This document shows, piece after piece, positions 46,896-58,879 of a stretch of DNA of 64,000 nucleotides (positions within the stretch are counted from its first letter, which is position 1; the number at the start of each line of letters is the position of its first letter). Position numbers and translations under genes: made by a program. The stretch spans positions 9,407,973 through 9,471,972 of the forward strand of contig CP137679.1 of the NCBI GenBank assembly GCA_037976565.1. The letters run 5' to 3'. Below the pieces are notes generated by a model. It saw only the letters and a list, made by a program, of their open reading frames with translations. It ran no database searches and had not been told where the DNA came from. The stretch is from Mesocentrotus franciscanus. Its lineage: Eukaryota > Echinodermata > Echinoidea > Camarodonta > Strongylocentrotidae.

Positions 46896-47292
46896 CTTCT
46901 TGAAGATATTGAGTTCAAGGAGCAGGGACAGAAAAGAAAAGAGATGTCGATTCTTATTCTCCCTAGAAGTGTTGTCCAGCTGTAGGTAGAGGACTGGTGG
47001 AAGAGAGTCGGCATAACGGACCAGGATGTTGAGCAGGATATTAATGGTTAGGTTGCTGTCATGTGGGTACTCGTTAAAATCGATGTAGGCGTGTTGACCT
47101 CTTCCATGAACAAGTGCACCGGTGATGTGAGTGTGCAGTTGATCATTGTAGCTCAGAGCTTTAGGTGTTGGATGGAGTTGCGGTATTGATGTGCAGTGCT
47201 GATCCATCCCATCGATGATTACACTCATGTATTTCTCTGGCTGTGACTTCGCTTTGCGGATGTGTTTGTAATATTTTTGTCTCTCACTGCTG
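46896..47292 (-). CDS. DUF7869-like protein, catalytic-core exon with two conserved Asp motifs
   Basis: Intact exon of 132 codons. After a basic lead (SERQKYYKHIRKAKSQPEKY) it reads MSVIIDGMDQHCTSIPQLHP, then THITGALVHGRGQHAYIDFN, and then LYLQLDNTSRENKNRHLFSF, ending in ELNIFKK. The strand-Asp patterns VIIDGMDQ and LQLDNTSRENKN look like the first two acidic residues of an RNase-H-like fold (inference). The acceptor is TTTTCAG|CAGCAG, where a tandem CAG makes a 3-base shift possible, and the donor AAG|GTAATG (phase 0). The family is widespread in marine invertebrates as uncharacterised proteins and, to my knowledge, has no assigned activity. Confidence 0.8.
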
Positions 47293-48018
47293 CTGAAAAG
47301 AAGGTAAAGAGCAATGAGGAGTCATGCTATGCTTAGAAGTTTTGATCACAAAACCAATACTAATGCCTTAAATACGAGTAAATTGTAATTTGAATGTGTT
47401 ATCTGAGACTTGGCTAGGTTTACGTCTATATCAATGATACTTAATTGTGACCAATATACTTTTTTAAAGTAATGAACTTGTGCCTACATTTCTTCTCCTG
47501 TTTTCCCTACTATTGTATTTTCTTCTACTATAGGCTTTTCACGTCAAATATCCACTGATTAGAACCAAACATCCGTATAGGCAGTTCAAATGCCAATATT
47601 TTATTGTGGTCACCTATTCAAATATATTAACATTGTTGTTGTTTTTTCCATTAAGAATTTCATTACTCTCTTATTGCTAATATTTGTTGTCCAATTTTTA
47701 ATTTGTTCTGTTATTTTCTCCAATTTTGCCGCTTCTATTTAAAGCAACTTATCTTGGAGCCTGAGTATTCCTCTAAGCTTTCTCGGTTTTTGTCTCCTTC
47801 AAAATCTTTGTTGAAATATTCACTTCTATGAGGAAAGCATATAATGACATAGCTCTAGTTGTATATTGTAGCTACATGTAAAATACATCCATGGTTGTCA
47901 TTTGTTGCACTTAAAATACTGGATCACAGATCACCTCATTCTAAATGCTTAAAAGAAAAAAAGTACATCAAAATCAATTACAACATTAACTTCAAGCTTT
48001 AATCAAAGTTTGCTGTAC

Positions 48019-48139
48019 CTTTGTTTCTCTACATGTTTTTGATGTTGTGCAATCAATTGTCTTGAACATCTTTGTCGTTTGTCTTGCCAAGCTTCATTTT
48101 CAGCTCTGTGCACACATCGCACTTAGAGAAGCGGTTCAC
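48019..48139 (-). CDS. DUF7869-like protein, CxxC exon (contains a one-base frameshift)
   Basis: Acceptor TTTATAG|GTGAAC and donor CAAAG|GTACAG. The first half reads VNRFSKCDVCTELK, with a CxxC pair that looks like a zinc knuckle. The second half reads AWQDKRQRCSRQLIAQHQKH then VEKQ, but one frame over, so a single base is missing near the AAAA run at 48097-48100. With one base added, the exon length gives exactly the phase (2) required by the next exon. Either the copy is decayed or the assembly has a homopolymer error here. Confidence 0.7.
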
Positions 48140-48707
48140 CTATAAAGAAAAAAAGAAAAATATCAAAGAGAAGGATTGTTAATTACAAAATTAATGTTAT
48201 GGATGTGTTTTCTTGATGCATATAAATGTAGATGTTATAAGACTAATATAATAATATATTGACACAAAGATACAAGAGGCCTCAGGAATTTAACAGATTT
48301 CGTCTGGCTAAGAATCATAAATTCATCTATGTCTAACCCTAACTGTACGGGGTATAATTTGCATAAATTAGCATTATTGATAAAATAAGCAAATTTCCAT
48401 GAAACTAATGGCAAAATCTCTGCATAATTTTGTGGCGATTGGCCCATTTGGAGTGCATTAAAACTGCAATATGTTTTGTACAAAAAAACTGACCTGAAAT
48501 CATGATGGGTCATATGACACTATAAAAGAATTGTCTGTTTTGCAAAAACTTACGGTAGTGTAGTGTCAAAATAAAAAGTAATGAAGTGGCATTGCTGAAA
48601 ACATGGCGGTTTTGATTATGGTATGCAACAACCTATGTTTAGAGCTTTTGAGCGTCCGCCCCTCACTCCCATCCAGTACAGTTTAGGGTCAATGGAATTT
48701 ACAATAC

Positions 48708-48970
48708 CTTGGGGATTGTGATGTGCTGCTCTTCCTTTCTCCAAATCCTTTTGAAGTGAGTCTCAGAACAAACCTCAGCATTATCTTGTCGTATTCTTCT
48801 ATACACCTCTCGCTTTGTGAACCCATGTGGAAGGTTTACAGACTCTCTGTCAGGCATTCGGTCTCCATAGGAGCGAGCAAATGCATTAAGTTCTGTCTTC
48901 GCGTTTAGGGTTTTGTTAATCTTGTGTCCTTTCCTCAAGCAGTTAGCAGGCAATGGGTATAGCAGTCCAT
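48708..48970 (-). CDS. DUF7869-like uncharacterised protein, N-terminal exon
   Basis: Encodes about 87 residues: GLLYPLPANCLRKGHKINKT, then a basic/acidic mixed stretch including HGFTKREVYRRI and ETHFKRIWRKEEQHITIPK. The acceptor is GAATAG|ATGGACTG (one base carried over) and the donor CCCAAG|GTATTG (phase 0). The ending ITIPK continues into VNRFSKCDVC of the next exon, the usual order in this protein family. The function is unknown; this part resembles a helical DNA- or protein-binding head but no named domain was recognised. The same strand and consistent phases tie it to the downstream exons. Confidence 0.72.
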
Positions 48971-49002
48971 CTATTCACAACAAATTAAATGCATGCATGG
49001 AA

Positions 49003-49030
49003 ATAACTAGAAATATCGAAAATGGCTGAT
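49003..49030 (+). repeat. Possible solitary left terminus of the Helitron-like family
   Basis: AACTAGAAATATCGAAAATG matches the first 14-15 bases of copies B and C and then diverges. It may be the terminus of a related family. The match is short. Confidence 0.25.
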
Positions 49031-49162
49031 CACCACAAAACTCGGCATGCGCCTCAGATATTGCGCAAAGGAAGAGACCTTACCTATATTTTTGGCTGAA
49101 AATTGCTTACTTTGTCATTTATGCAAATTCTATTCATGAATATGTTTTTATTATGAATTACA

Positions 49163-49455
49163 TAAATAAATAATAATAATACCAGTCTCTTATAAAGCGC
49201 TTTACGAGTTAAGACCAAAGCGCTCACAGCATATTATTGCCCCAGTCATTGGATTCAATTACAAAAAAACAGCATTTACAGTGCACAATCTCCTCTCCCT
49301 GGGGAGCATTCCAGCTGGTCACCTATTAGGCGCACACAATGCCAATTCAACTGCATTGCGTTCGCATCCTACAAGTACCCATTTTAACACCTGGGTAAGG
49401 TGAAGCAATGTAGACAAAGTGCCTTGCTCAAGGAACATAAATGCTGTGCTGCTTT
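49163..49455 (-). mobile_element. SINE-family relative, inverted
   Basis: Read inverted it contains the family words ACCCAGGTGTTAAAATGGGT, AAAGCGCT and a terminal ATT run. The tRNA-like head is not visible. Confidence 0.5.
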
Positions 49456-50105
49456 TACAGAGTTTATTTTTGGCAAAAAGTTTCTTAAAAGCCTATTTGA
49501 CATTATCATATAATTGAATTGTCCATATACTTGTTTTATAATAATAATAATATAATAACGGCCATTTGTACTGCGCCATGTCTGTCAGATTTGACACTGG
49601 GCGCCCCATTATAATTTCTAATGTATTTTACTGTTTTCAATTCTTATGTATTTTATTGTTTTAGGACTTCTTATACTTAAGATCATTATCTGGATCAATT
49701 TACAGTTTGAGTAAATGATAAATCTAGTCTAAAGAATGAAACATTACTGATTCATAGACCCAAACAAGAAACTTCACTTTGCCATTTGTTTGGTAGACAA
49801 GATGACAAAAATTTCAATTTTCGGCTTGACCTTTGGTCACAAAGGTCAGGTAACTCTCTAGCATTCGCATCCTACTGATTTCCAAAAACAGCAAATAAGC
49901 GGTTACAGCACAATCCCGAAAATGCAGGGGTGGGCTGATGCCCCCACCCCAGTACAGTAAGTGTTAAAGCTACATAAGAGTAATGAAAGATAATGCAGCT
50001 GTCGTACCAAAACCCCTCACAAAAAGTTCTGCAATTCAAGTTTGAGAAAGGGTATCTCTCGTTGTATTAAATGATTAAATGATACTTCAGTTTGGCACCA
50101 TTGGA

Positions 50106-50605
50106 NNNNNNNNNNNNNNNNNNNNNNNNNNNNNNNNNNNNNNNNNNNNNNNNNNNNNNNNNNNNNNNNNNNNNNNNNNNNNNNNNNNNNNNNNNNNNNN
50201 NNNNNNNNNNNNNNNNNNNNNNNNNNNNNNNNNNNNNNNNNNNNNNNNNNNNNNNNNNNNNNNNNNNNNNNNNNNNNNNNNNNNNNNNNNNNNNNNNNNN
50301 NNNNNNNNNNNNNNNNNNNNNNNNNNNNNNNNNNNNNNNNNNNNNNNNNNNNNNNNNNNNNNNNNNNNNNNNNNNNNNNNNNNNNNNNNNNNNNNNNNNN
50401 NNNNNNNNNNNNNNNNNNNNNNNNNNNNNNNNNNNNNNNNNNNNNNNNNNNNNNNNNNNNNNNNNNNNNNNNNNNNNNNNNNNNNNNNNNNNNNNNNNNN
50501 NNNNNNNNNNNNNNNNNNNNNNNNNNNNNNNNNNNNNNNNNNNNNNNNNNNNNNNNNNNNNNNNNNNNNNNNNNNNNNNNNNNNNNNNNNNNNNNNNNNN
50601 NNNNN
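50106..50605. other. Assembly gap of exactly 500 N
   Basis: 500 unknown bases, a fixed scaffold-gap length. Open frames reported across it are meaningless. Confidence 0.99.
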
Positions 50606-51144
50606 AACCGTCGGATAACCTACGAACGGCTGGTCGGGTATTCTAAAGTGCATCGAACGGTGCAGACAATACGTGCAAACCGAAGCATGGGCTACTTGAC
50701 TTAACCACAGGCTTTTAGCGCAGTAGCGCAGGTAATAACGCAATCGAAATGACACCTCATAGGCAACTGGGGCTTTATTCTAAGCTCTACTGACGTAGGA
50801 ATGCGTCAGCAACTGGCGCAGTCTTTCACACGCCAGTTGTGACAGACATCACACAATTACTGAATGCAAAATCATGGTGCAAACAAATTATTGACTTCAA
50901 TTACCGTTGCATGCTAAAAATTATTTCAGGGTCTTGATTAATATATCGCAATTGAGTATTAATTGTGCATTGGAAAGTAGGGTTTTCACGGGTATCAGTT
51001 TATCTGTGTTATTAACACGGAGACTCGGGGAGGAGGGCTATGACTAGGTTTATCATGGTTATGATGATTTAATTTCTCTCAAGTGTGTATGTGCTAAGTG
51101 CTTGGTGGGGTTACAATTCGCACAGTACCGTATCGAGCTCTCAC

Positions 51145-51208
51145 CATTATGTAAGAGCGCGTTCTCGAGGGTATCATAAATTATAGAAGCAACAGAGCTG
51201 GTCGCCAT
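51145..51208 (-). CDS. Candidate first coding exon of the DUF7869-like gene
   Basis: An ATG in a strong Kozak context (TTACCATGGCG) opens a 21-codon frame, MATSSVASIIYDTLENALLH plus N, that runs into a donor-like AATG|GTGAGAGC in phase 1. The next confident exon of this strand (48970-48708) needs exactly one donated base, so the two are compatible and would join as N-D-G-L-L-Y. The 500-base N gap lies between them and could hide another exon. No homology was recognised in these 21 residues, so this is inference from context, phase and strand only. Confidence 0.35.
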
Positions 51209-51534
51209 GGTAAAACAAATCCTGAAAATTCTACTTGATAAAGGTGATAAAGATCTGGTAGATGGATCTGTATCGACGTATTTTTGTTCAACCATTTTGG
51301 CGTAGACATTGCAATAGTCTCAGTAATGGGTCGGCCGCAACTTGAAATCACAGCACAACATTCCGGTGGTTCCATGTTCGAGTGAGGTATTTCTGCATGA
51401 AAAATAACTGTCTGGATGGTATGGGGAATCCTGTAATGAAACTAAATTTGTCAACCGTCCCCGCATTCACGTAGAGGCGGTCATTAGAGCAGCACGTTGC
51501 TCAAAGTAACCAGGGACCTGTAAATAAATTGCAT

Positions 51535-51758
51535 GTCTCTGGATATTAACCTGCTCTTGCTACTCTTCACCCAGGTGTTAAATGGGTACCTGGTAGGATG
51601 CGACCGTCATTGTTGGTCAAACAGTTTTTGAGCGTCAAGTAACGCCTGGCTGAAATGCTTCCCAGAAATGACCTGGGTAATAGTATATATGTAAAGCCCT
51701 TAGAGACATTGCATTAAGCGCTATATAAAAGCGGACTATTATATTATTATTATTATTT
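51535..51758 (+). mobile_element. tRNA-derived SINE, 5'-truncated
   Basis: Carries the body ACCCAGGTGTTAAATGGGTA, GACCGTCATTGTTGGTCAAA, TTGAGCGTCAAGTAACGCCT and ends AGCGCTATATAAAAG with an ATT run. It is nearly identical to the full copy at 62.76 kb but lacks the tRNA head. Confidence 0.75.
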
Positions 51759-51879
51759 CAATTACTTCCGAATCGGATCCTAGTCAGATTGTGTAGTGTG
51801 CGGTGGGCTCTACATTCGAAATGCAGGAATTTATTGTGATTTACGACAACTTAATATGATTAGCGTTAAAACCATCTTT

Positions 51880-51990
51880 TATAATAATAATAATAATAAT
51901 ACATTAGATTTTTAAGGCGCCAAATCCACTTGACAATCAAATGCTCAAGGCGCAGCTTGTGCAAAAGATGAAATACATGATAAATATACA
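51880..51990. repeat. Fragment with ATA-run and AAGGCGC words
   Basis: An AAT-repeat followed by TTAAGGCGCCAAATCC and CTCAAGGCGCAGC; probably a short SINE or LINE-tail fragment. Confidence 0.35.
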
Positions 51991-51999
51991 TAAGTACAA

Positions 52000-54100
52000 A
52001 AAGTTGCTTTGAATTTAATTTTCACCTTTTAACTAGCTCTGTCGTCTCTCTAAACAGGTTTACGTCCACTGCTCAATCCTGATCTGTGACAACAACGACT
52101 TGGGCTCCCGCTGTGCTCAGGGATGCCAAGCACGATCTCGTCGTAGTCTGCAGCCTACAGGCTCCCGCTCCAAACTCCACACCATCACGAACGGACCGCT
52201 CTCAGATGCCTCCCGCTCCCAAATGGCTATGTTGCTTGATAGCGTTTATGATGTTCAATGATTTGCTTCGGCATGATCAGTTGACCCAGATTTTTCGGTC
52301 AAATGTTTGGAGGAATCTGCTTTGTCTGATTATTTTGTCTATTTTGATCTTATCTCTATCTATCCCCTGATTCAGTTATCCAGTTATTTAGGCCAGACTT
52401 GAACTAATCCTCTTTTAAGAAATTGAAAAACAGAAAGGATAGATATACACATTTCTGTTTACTTAGTGTAAGGGCTATCCCATATAATTCTAGCAAGGTC
52501 TTCTCAAACTTAGATTTTTCTTTTTTTTTCTTCTTTCATTTAATATTCGTAATGTGTTACTCACCTATTTAGTTGCGTTTTGTTCCACTGTCCATTTTAA
52601 TATAGGCATAATCTCTCTAAATTGTTGCTTCTTATCACAGAAGATAAATAATTCATTTGCTCTTTTTTCTTGGTATTAGCAGTGCGTAGGACTATTAATG
52701 TCACAATTTTTCTTTCTCGTTTTGTTTTGCTTCCGTTAAGTATAAATCGATCACAAAGACTTTGAGAAATTAACTCAATATTGCCTTTCGAGATCACGTT
52801 CAGATTTCGTAGTAATGTTATTGTAATGATCGCACATTCCTAAGGTGACGCACATGGCTATTGAAATCGCTCTAGGTTGATTTCTCGAAAGTCTTTGCGC
52901 TCGTGTTGCATGTAGATCTTCAGATATAGAAATTGAAATTGAAGGTAAAAATGGTTCGCCTTTTGATATGTGTTTACTTTGGTGCAATATGATGGGTTCT
53001 ATTTTTTGACCATTATCTGACGTCAAGTCTATCTTTTCCGTCATTTCATTGGAATCGAAAAGAAAATGAATATGTTATCAAACATGTAATGTATTTAAAG
53101 ATTATTCATGAACAAAGATGTCTTCCATTCACCTAGTGATAAAATCCATCTTATAATTATGTCTCGTTGAGCTCGTGTCTTAAACATACTCTCACCCTAA
53201 TACTGGTCGGTACTTCATTATCCTTTTAGTCAACATCGAATAGTTCATGTCGAGATAACTTAGTTTTATTACTTTGCCTCAAGAACCTGAGGTGACAATT
53301 TAAGCATCATATTTTTGGCTGTTGATCTATTCATCAACTGTTATTATTACCACACTATTTCTATGGCCGGTATTTTTTTATGTGACCTAACTTTTAGCCG
53401 TGGTTAAACATTTTCCCACGAGAGTTGAACACCTACACTGATTTTTGGATTGGCAATCTCTTCATCCAGTACTATTGTTCAACCAAATTATTGACGTAAA
53501 AAACAGCTATCGTGCAATAAGTCATCCTTTAGCCTATATCTAAGACTAAATGCATGAATTCGTTTTGTCACACAGTAAATATTGTATACAAAATGGAATA
53601 ATATATTCTTTGTTCTCCCTTCATCAGGGGACTACTCCATTTAAAGCAGAGGAGTGGAAATCCATTATGTTACGAGTCATATCAGCGATCACTGCATTAA
53701 GAGTTGAATCCACTCCGAATTATAAAGGAATCTACTCTAATGTACTGGTTTGTAGTACTCTATTGAGAGTGAATTCAACTACTCTGAATGGATTTTCACT
53801 CCTGTATCTAGAGCGTAAGATAGGTCATGATTGATTTCGCCCCCTTTCAAGAACAAGACCTTCATGTTGAGAGGTGTGTGTTTTTCTTCGTTCGATTGGT
53901 TATATTTTCTGAAAAATCTTCGCTTATTGCATAACTTAATGTCTCACCACTTATTTTACTTAATACATATTTAAATGTATTTATTACTTTACATTCCTTC
54001 CCTGATTTCTAGGTTACTTTTAACCAATTATAAAATACCTTGTCCACCTTACTTCAAGTTTCCTCTCAAAGTATGTACTAAGGCGTAGTTATTGGCTCAT
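52000..54100. other. Non-coding DNA without recognised genes
   Basis: Frames here have no family motifs. At 53.63-53.83 kb an imperfect inverted repeat (GGAGTGGAAATCCATT with AATGGATTTTCACTCC) is present. Confidence 0.4.
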
Positions 54101-54164
54101 TAAATAATGTTCTACATTAATTTGTCGTATGTCTTTATTAATTTATGTACTTGTAGCAGACTTC

Positions 54165-54475
54165 CCCCACCCCTTCCCCTTTCTCTTTCGCTCTCTCTCT
54201 CTCTCTCTCTACATGATCCCTCTCTCTCCCTCTCTTTCTCTCTCTCTCTCTCTCATTCTCTCTCACTCTCTTGCTCTACTTCATTCTCAAGCTCCTCCCC
54301 TTTCTCTCTCAACCATCTTTTCTATGTTTCCTTCTACACCTCTTTTACTTCAACTTGCTTTCTCCCCCTCTATCCCTCTCTCTCACCTTCTCTCCCTCCC
54401 TCTCTCTATCACACACACACACACACACACACTCACACACCAGCACACGCGAACACAAAGACACACAGACATTAC
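54165..54475. repeat. CT-rich and (AC)n low-complexity block
   Basis: Long TC/CTCTCT tracts, then a pure AC run at about 54411-54432. The Ser/Leu-rich frames here are artefacts. Confidence 0.9.
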
Positions 54476-55296
54476 CACTTTTTACCTCCTTAATTTTTCA
54501 TACGCATTTTCACTATCCATCCGACCTTTCTGTCTGTTTTCTGTCTCTTTTACTTTCACCTTTATACGGACACATAATCTATACACACGAAAATGATGAA
54601 AACTATGTAGATAGGAGTGTGATGCAAGATAAATTTTAAGCTTAATGACTGATCAATCCGTGCAGTACAATCTTCCGTTTTCCAACTACAAAGTAATTAC
54701 GCACATATTGATAAAGAAATAACACACAAGTAAAGTAATTTTTCATTTCTTCTGTAACGTAGCTGCTTCATGTATTGGAATAGATGGAGAGTTCTGCGAA
54801 ATATTTAGTTTTCAAGTGATATCTGTCTGTCCGTGGTTCTGGATAAAGTAGGTAAAATTAAAATGTAGCTCTGTCATATATTCATCATTGCCCCCCTCCC
54901 CATCTTCCCATATTTTATGTAATATATATGTATGTTTGGTATAATAAGCTTCATCAGGCTATTCACTTTTATGGTTCGTTCGTTGGATAGAAGAAAAAAC
55001 GGACAGAGACAGCAAGAACAGGCAGTGTCTTGTGTGACGTTCTCATTCACGGCACATTCGATCGTTTACCATCGTCAGTGACCTTCATTCAACCAGTCAA
55101 TAATCTCCTAAGTATACTAGATGCTTCCAAGCTCTAGAACAGGCTCCTTCCTCAATTGAAATCATCACCAACAGGAGAACAATTCAAATAGAGTTTGAAG
55201 ACATATCTATTCTAAAACCATACGCATTCACTAAACTCACACTGTCACTGCTTGGATGGCATCTCAAAGTGCTATAGAGGCGCTATGTTACTTGCA

Positions 55297-55820
55297 ATTA
55301 TATACCTCACTTTAGAAATCTAGCCATCTGATTGGTCGAAATTTGAGTTGTGATTTTAGCCATGCCCCGCCTACCAGTCAATAGTCTTTTGAAAAGTGCC
55401 TTCATACTGCGATCCCCATTGGTTTACGTGTTATAATTGTCTTTTTGCGAGCACCATACAGTGCTTTTTGTCTGCGATTCCCAAATAATTGAAACTTTCA
55501 GTCATTTTTCCAGCAAAGATTAACAGACAGTGTCTCAGATTTTCTGTGATGTTTTTTCCGATCTTTACTTAAGAAAAGGATATGGTTAGAATCCTTGGTA
55601 GATTTTTGTGTCAATTCGATATATAAAAGAGATATCGACTGCTTTAATATTCGAGGACTGGCTGTTTCTATACTGGCTCGCGGGAAGTTGCATCCTGACA
55701 TTACTCCTCGGCACGCCGCCCACCTAGGCGCGCCTCGGTGTGACAGCTGCGGATGCAACTTCCCCTTGAGCGTATAAAAACAGCCAGTCCTCTCGTAGCA
55801 GTCGATATCTCTATACTATT
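55297..55820 (+). ncRNA. CCAAT/TATA-preceded hairpin locus 3 (copy of the 8.3-kb locus)
   Basis: Shares the opening TACCTCACTTTAGAAATCTA, ATTGG boxes at 55331 and 55418, TATAAAAG at 55622-55629 and the loop words CCGCCCACCTAGGCG with locus 2. The stem sequence differs: GGGAAGTTGCATCC (55682-55695) pairs with GGATGCAACTTCCC (55751-55764). Perfect outer arms are at 55653-55667 / 55778-55792 (15 bp) and 55630-55643 / 55797-55810 (14 bp). Homology to locus 2 stops soon after the outer arm on both sides, which gives the unit length of about 0.5 kb. Confidence 0.47.
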
Positions 55821-57500
55821 CTCATTACAAAAGGAAACTCAGTTGTTGGATTTAAAAGTACCTCTAAACTATCCACAAAATAAGCTTGGTGATAAATAAA
55901 ACGTTTTAAATCAAAATCTGGTGTACTTTTTATTTACTTACTACATGTCTGCCATATGTTCACTCAACACAATTTTAAGATGTATAAAAGTATCGTGGTA
56001 TAAATTTGGACTACATTATTTCATATACTTAGTGTTGCACATATTCAATGCACCTGGCAATAAACTCGACTTAAAAAAAATAACGATAAATTTTCAAGTG
56101 AAATGGACATATAATAGTAGAATCGTACACACTCTGGGTTATTTCACATTAACAGAATGACGCAAAACACTTATTTCCTAAAAACCCAAATCTGCTACCT
56201 GAAATAGAAGGTTACTTACCAAAAAAAAATATTATGATTACATAGCAATTCGCTGACTAATCCGTGAAAGATTTCATCTTCACAGCTGACATATTTTTCA
56301 AATTATGATAATCACTATCTGTGGTAACAGATTGACACGAACATGTCTTTCTATAAAAGCACATAATAATCATCATAACAACAATATATATCTCTTTATT
56401 GATATAATTTTCACTTTTCAAATCGACATTTCATTTGAAGGAGTGTTTAGCAAAAAAGTGAGGAGGACACAGCAGTTGTATATAGGCAATTCTAAATGTA
56501 CAGTCCTTCTTTGAAAAAAAAAATAGATTTACTTTACATCTAATAACAAAGGTTGCCAAAGTATTTTTGGCATCATTGCAAAACGGGGTAAAAATATACA
56601 AACTCAATTTCTCATGCCATAAGAATAATATCAAAGCAAAGTTTGTTATAAAAAATGCAAAAATGAAATGATCAAATAAAAAACACTCGTCTGAAAAGTC
56701 TTTAAAATAAATTCAATATAAGGAAAGTTCCATAGCCTTGTCATCACCTATTGAAATGTGTGAAAATGGCAATGACGTATTACATAATCCACACAAGATT
56801 TCTATAGGCATTACAATAGGGTATAGGAATCCCCCTCAAGTTGATTTCCTAAGTGTATTCAATCATGTTAAAACAATACCTACTTACAAACATGCACAAA
56901 AGAAAATTAGATTCTTTGAATCTGATCTATTTCTGAAGAATATAATTTGAAAGTCATCGAGATTCCACATTATCTTCATTCAAATAATGTCAATCTTCCT
57001 ATAAGATGTCAAATAACAAATACAAAAATATTGCACCAAAAATTATGATATAGTATTCTCTCACATAACGTTGAGAATCAAAAAGGCCAATTTGTCTACA
57101 AAAGTAGCTTTTATACTACATTTATATGAAATTTCAGTTTGGAAATGGGATTCCACATATTCCCGATTCCCCGATCACTCGCTCGATAATGTGTAGTGTA
57201 ATTTGAATGCAGTACGACTTGGATACCTGACATGGCGATTTAATTTGATTTAAATTCAATAGAATCGAGAGATTGCAATAATATCACAAACCCTCTATAG
57301 TATGTTTCCGCATTTCCACAAGATGACAAGAGTAAGGTATTCCAAAGAGAACAGACAAATTTTGTTATCTGATAAAAAAAGAACATGATAGTGGAAATTG
57401 TGTACGTTCAAGTAATATTGTTATAAAAAGGTTGATTAAAAAGACTACCCTGATTTGTATCAAAATGTGTGAAGTTTTCCATCACAATGATATTTTACAG
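55821..57500. other. AT-rich DNA without recognised genes
   Basis: Several short open frames, none with recognisable motifs or splice-supported continuity. Confidence 0.4.
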
Positions 57501-57504
57501 TAAA

Positions 57505-58104
57505 TATCCGTGTATATTAAAGACGCGCCTTTTTTCCGCCGGAAAAATTCGAAAGTCGGGGTGCGTCTTATAGACAGGTACAGAATATATTGAGTCCTCA
57601 AAATGCTACTTTTTACTGGTTTTCGAAAATCTCTGTGCCTCAACATAAATTACATAATTCAAATAAAGAATAGAATCTACTATTTGAAGTTAACCTACGT
57701 TCCTAATTTGAATGGAAGACATTTTCTTTTTCTTTTTTTTAAGTCTAGATTTATGCCCCTTCACCTAGCACTGTGCCCGGAAGAGCAACGGCATGGTCCC
57801 AGCTCACTTACACACGGGATATCGACTATCACCACTCGGGAACTCGAACCAAACTAGCCTATGTCCGAATTTCTGTTTGGACTGGGAGGAAAATTTGTCT
57901 GTCATCTTTAGTTTTATAAACAACATTGTTACTATAGTATTTGTGACAAGTTCACAAGCACAAATCGGCGCCTTCAACTTCGCCTTTCCTGCCGTGGGTT
58001 TTCGAACGCTGAAATAAGACGCGATCTGGCTTGCTGCCTACGGAGACTTAAAACTAGAAGTGCGTCTTATACACAGGTGCGTCTTATAGACGGAGATTTA
58101 CGGA
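57505..58104. mobile_element. Candidate TIR element with GTCTTATAGAC-rich ends
   Basis: The left edge AGTAAATATCCGTGTATATT then AAGACGCGCC, and the right edge GGTGCGTCTTATAGACGGAG then ATTTACGG, correspond inverted (TAAATCTCCGTCTATAAGAC). GTGCGTCTTATAGACAGGT also occurs at 57560. No ORF recognised. Confidence 0.45.
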
Positions 58105-58879
58105 TACATGTCACACTGTCACATTGACAAACCAACTCCAAACCAAGCAATAATCAGCAATATCAAGGGTATTCTAGGTAATGTACTATTTCGTTCGTCT
58201 CTTAACGAATATAAGACCAAAGCCCATGATATACGGGGAGATACTTCCGATTTTTCACTCGCCATTGCTCAAAGCAAAGCATGTCTTGATGGTTATTGCT
58301 ACAGAGCTAAAGAACAAGTTAGGTCAGATGTCAACTGCTGGATCGAGGCTGCCCTGCCCGAAAAGGGGCCCAATGTCCCACAATTTCATGGATATACTCG
58401 CCCATAATCTGAATTTTATAAGTTAGAAGATCGAGGCCGGCTCCGCCCAAAAATGGGTCCACATTCCCACAATTTCATGGATATACTTGCAAGTAATCTA
58501 AAGTAAGAAGACATTCTTGAGGTCATTATTTAAAAGAAAGAGTGGCGACAGAGAGTTGACTCCGTCTCGGCTGTGGCCGTCACATGATAACGCTGATTGT
58601 CGAGCAGGTGTTGGTCTTTTCAACGTGACAGAGTATAAATAAATTGGGCATTGCCATCAGTAAAAGAGCGTCGTTGTTAATAAACACAACATCACAAGAC
58701 ACTCATTCCAATAAAAGGAAGAGGTTACTAAAAATGTCAACATAATTATAGTGAGGGAAATGGCTAAAAACAAAACTAAATACAGCAATGGTTTGTAGTA
58801 TGTAGTTTTAGTTAATGAGATACATATACATTTCTTGAATATATTGTCTGAAGCCTCAAAGGCATTAACCCTGTGTTAA

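Noticed and set aside
50079..50755. Frames of 179-222 residues across the gap
   Set aside because: Made of unknown bases.
54107..54639. Three overlapping frames of 122-155 residues
   Set aside because: CT-rich and AC-rich low-complexity DNA.
58500..58720. Possible LTR (TATAAATA with AATAAA-like words) before the LINE fragment
   Set aside because: No second copy, no TG...CA edges and no adjacent primer-binding site.
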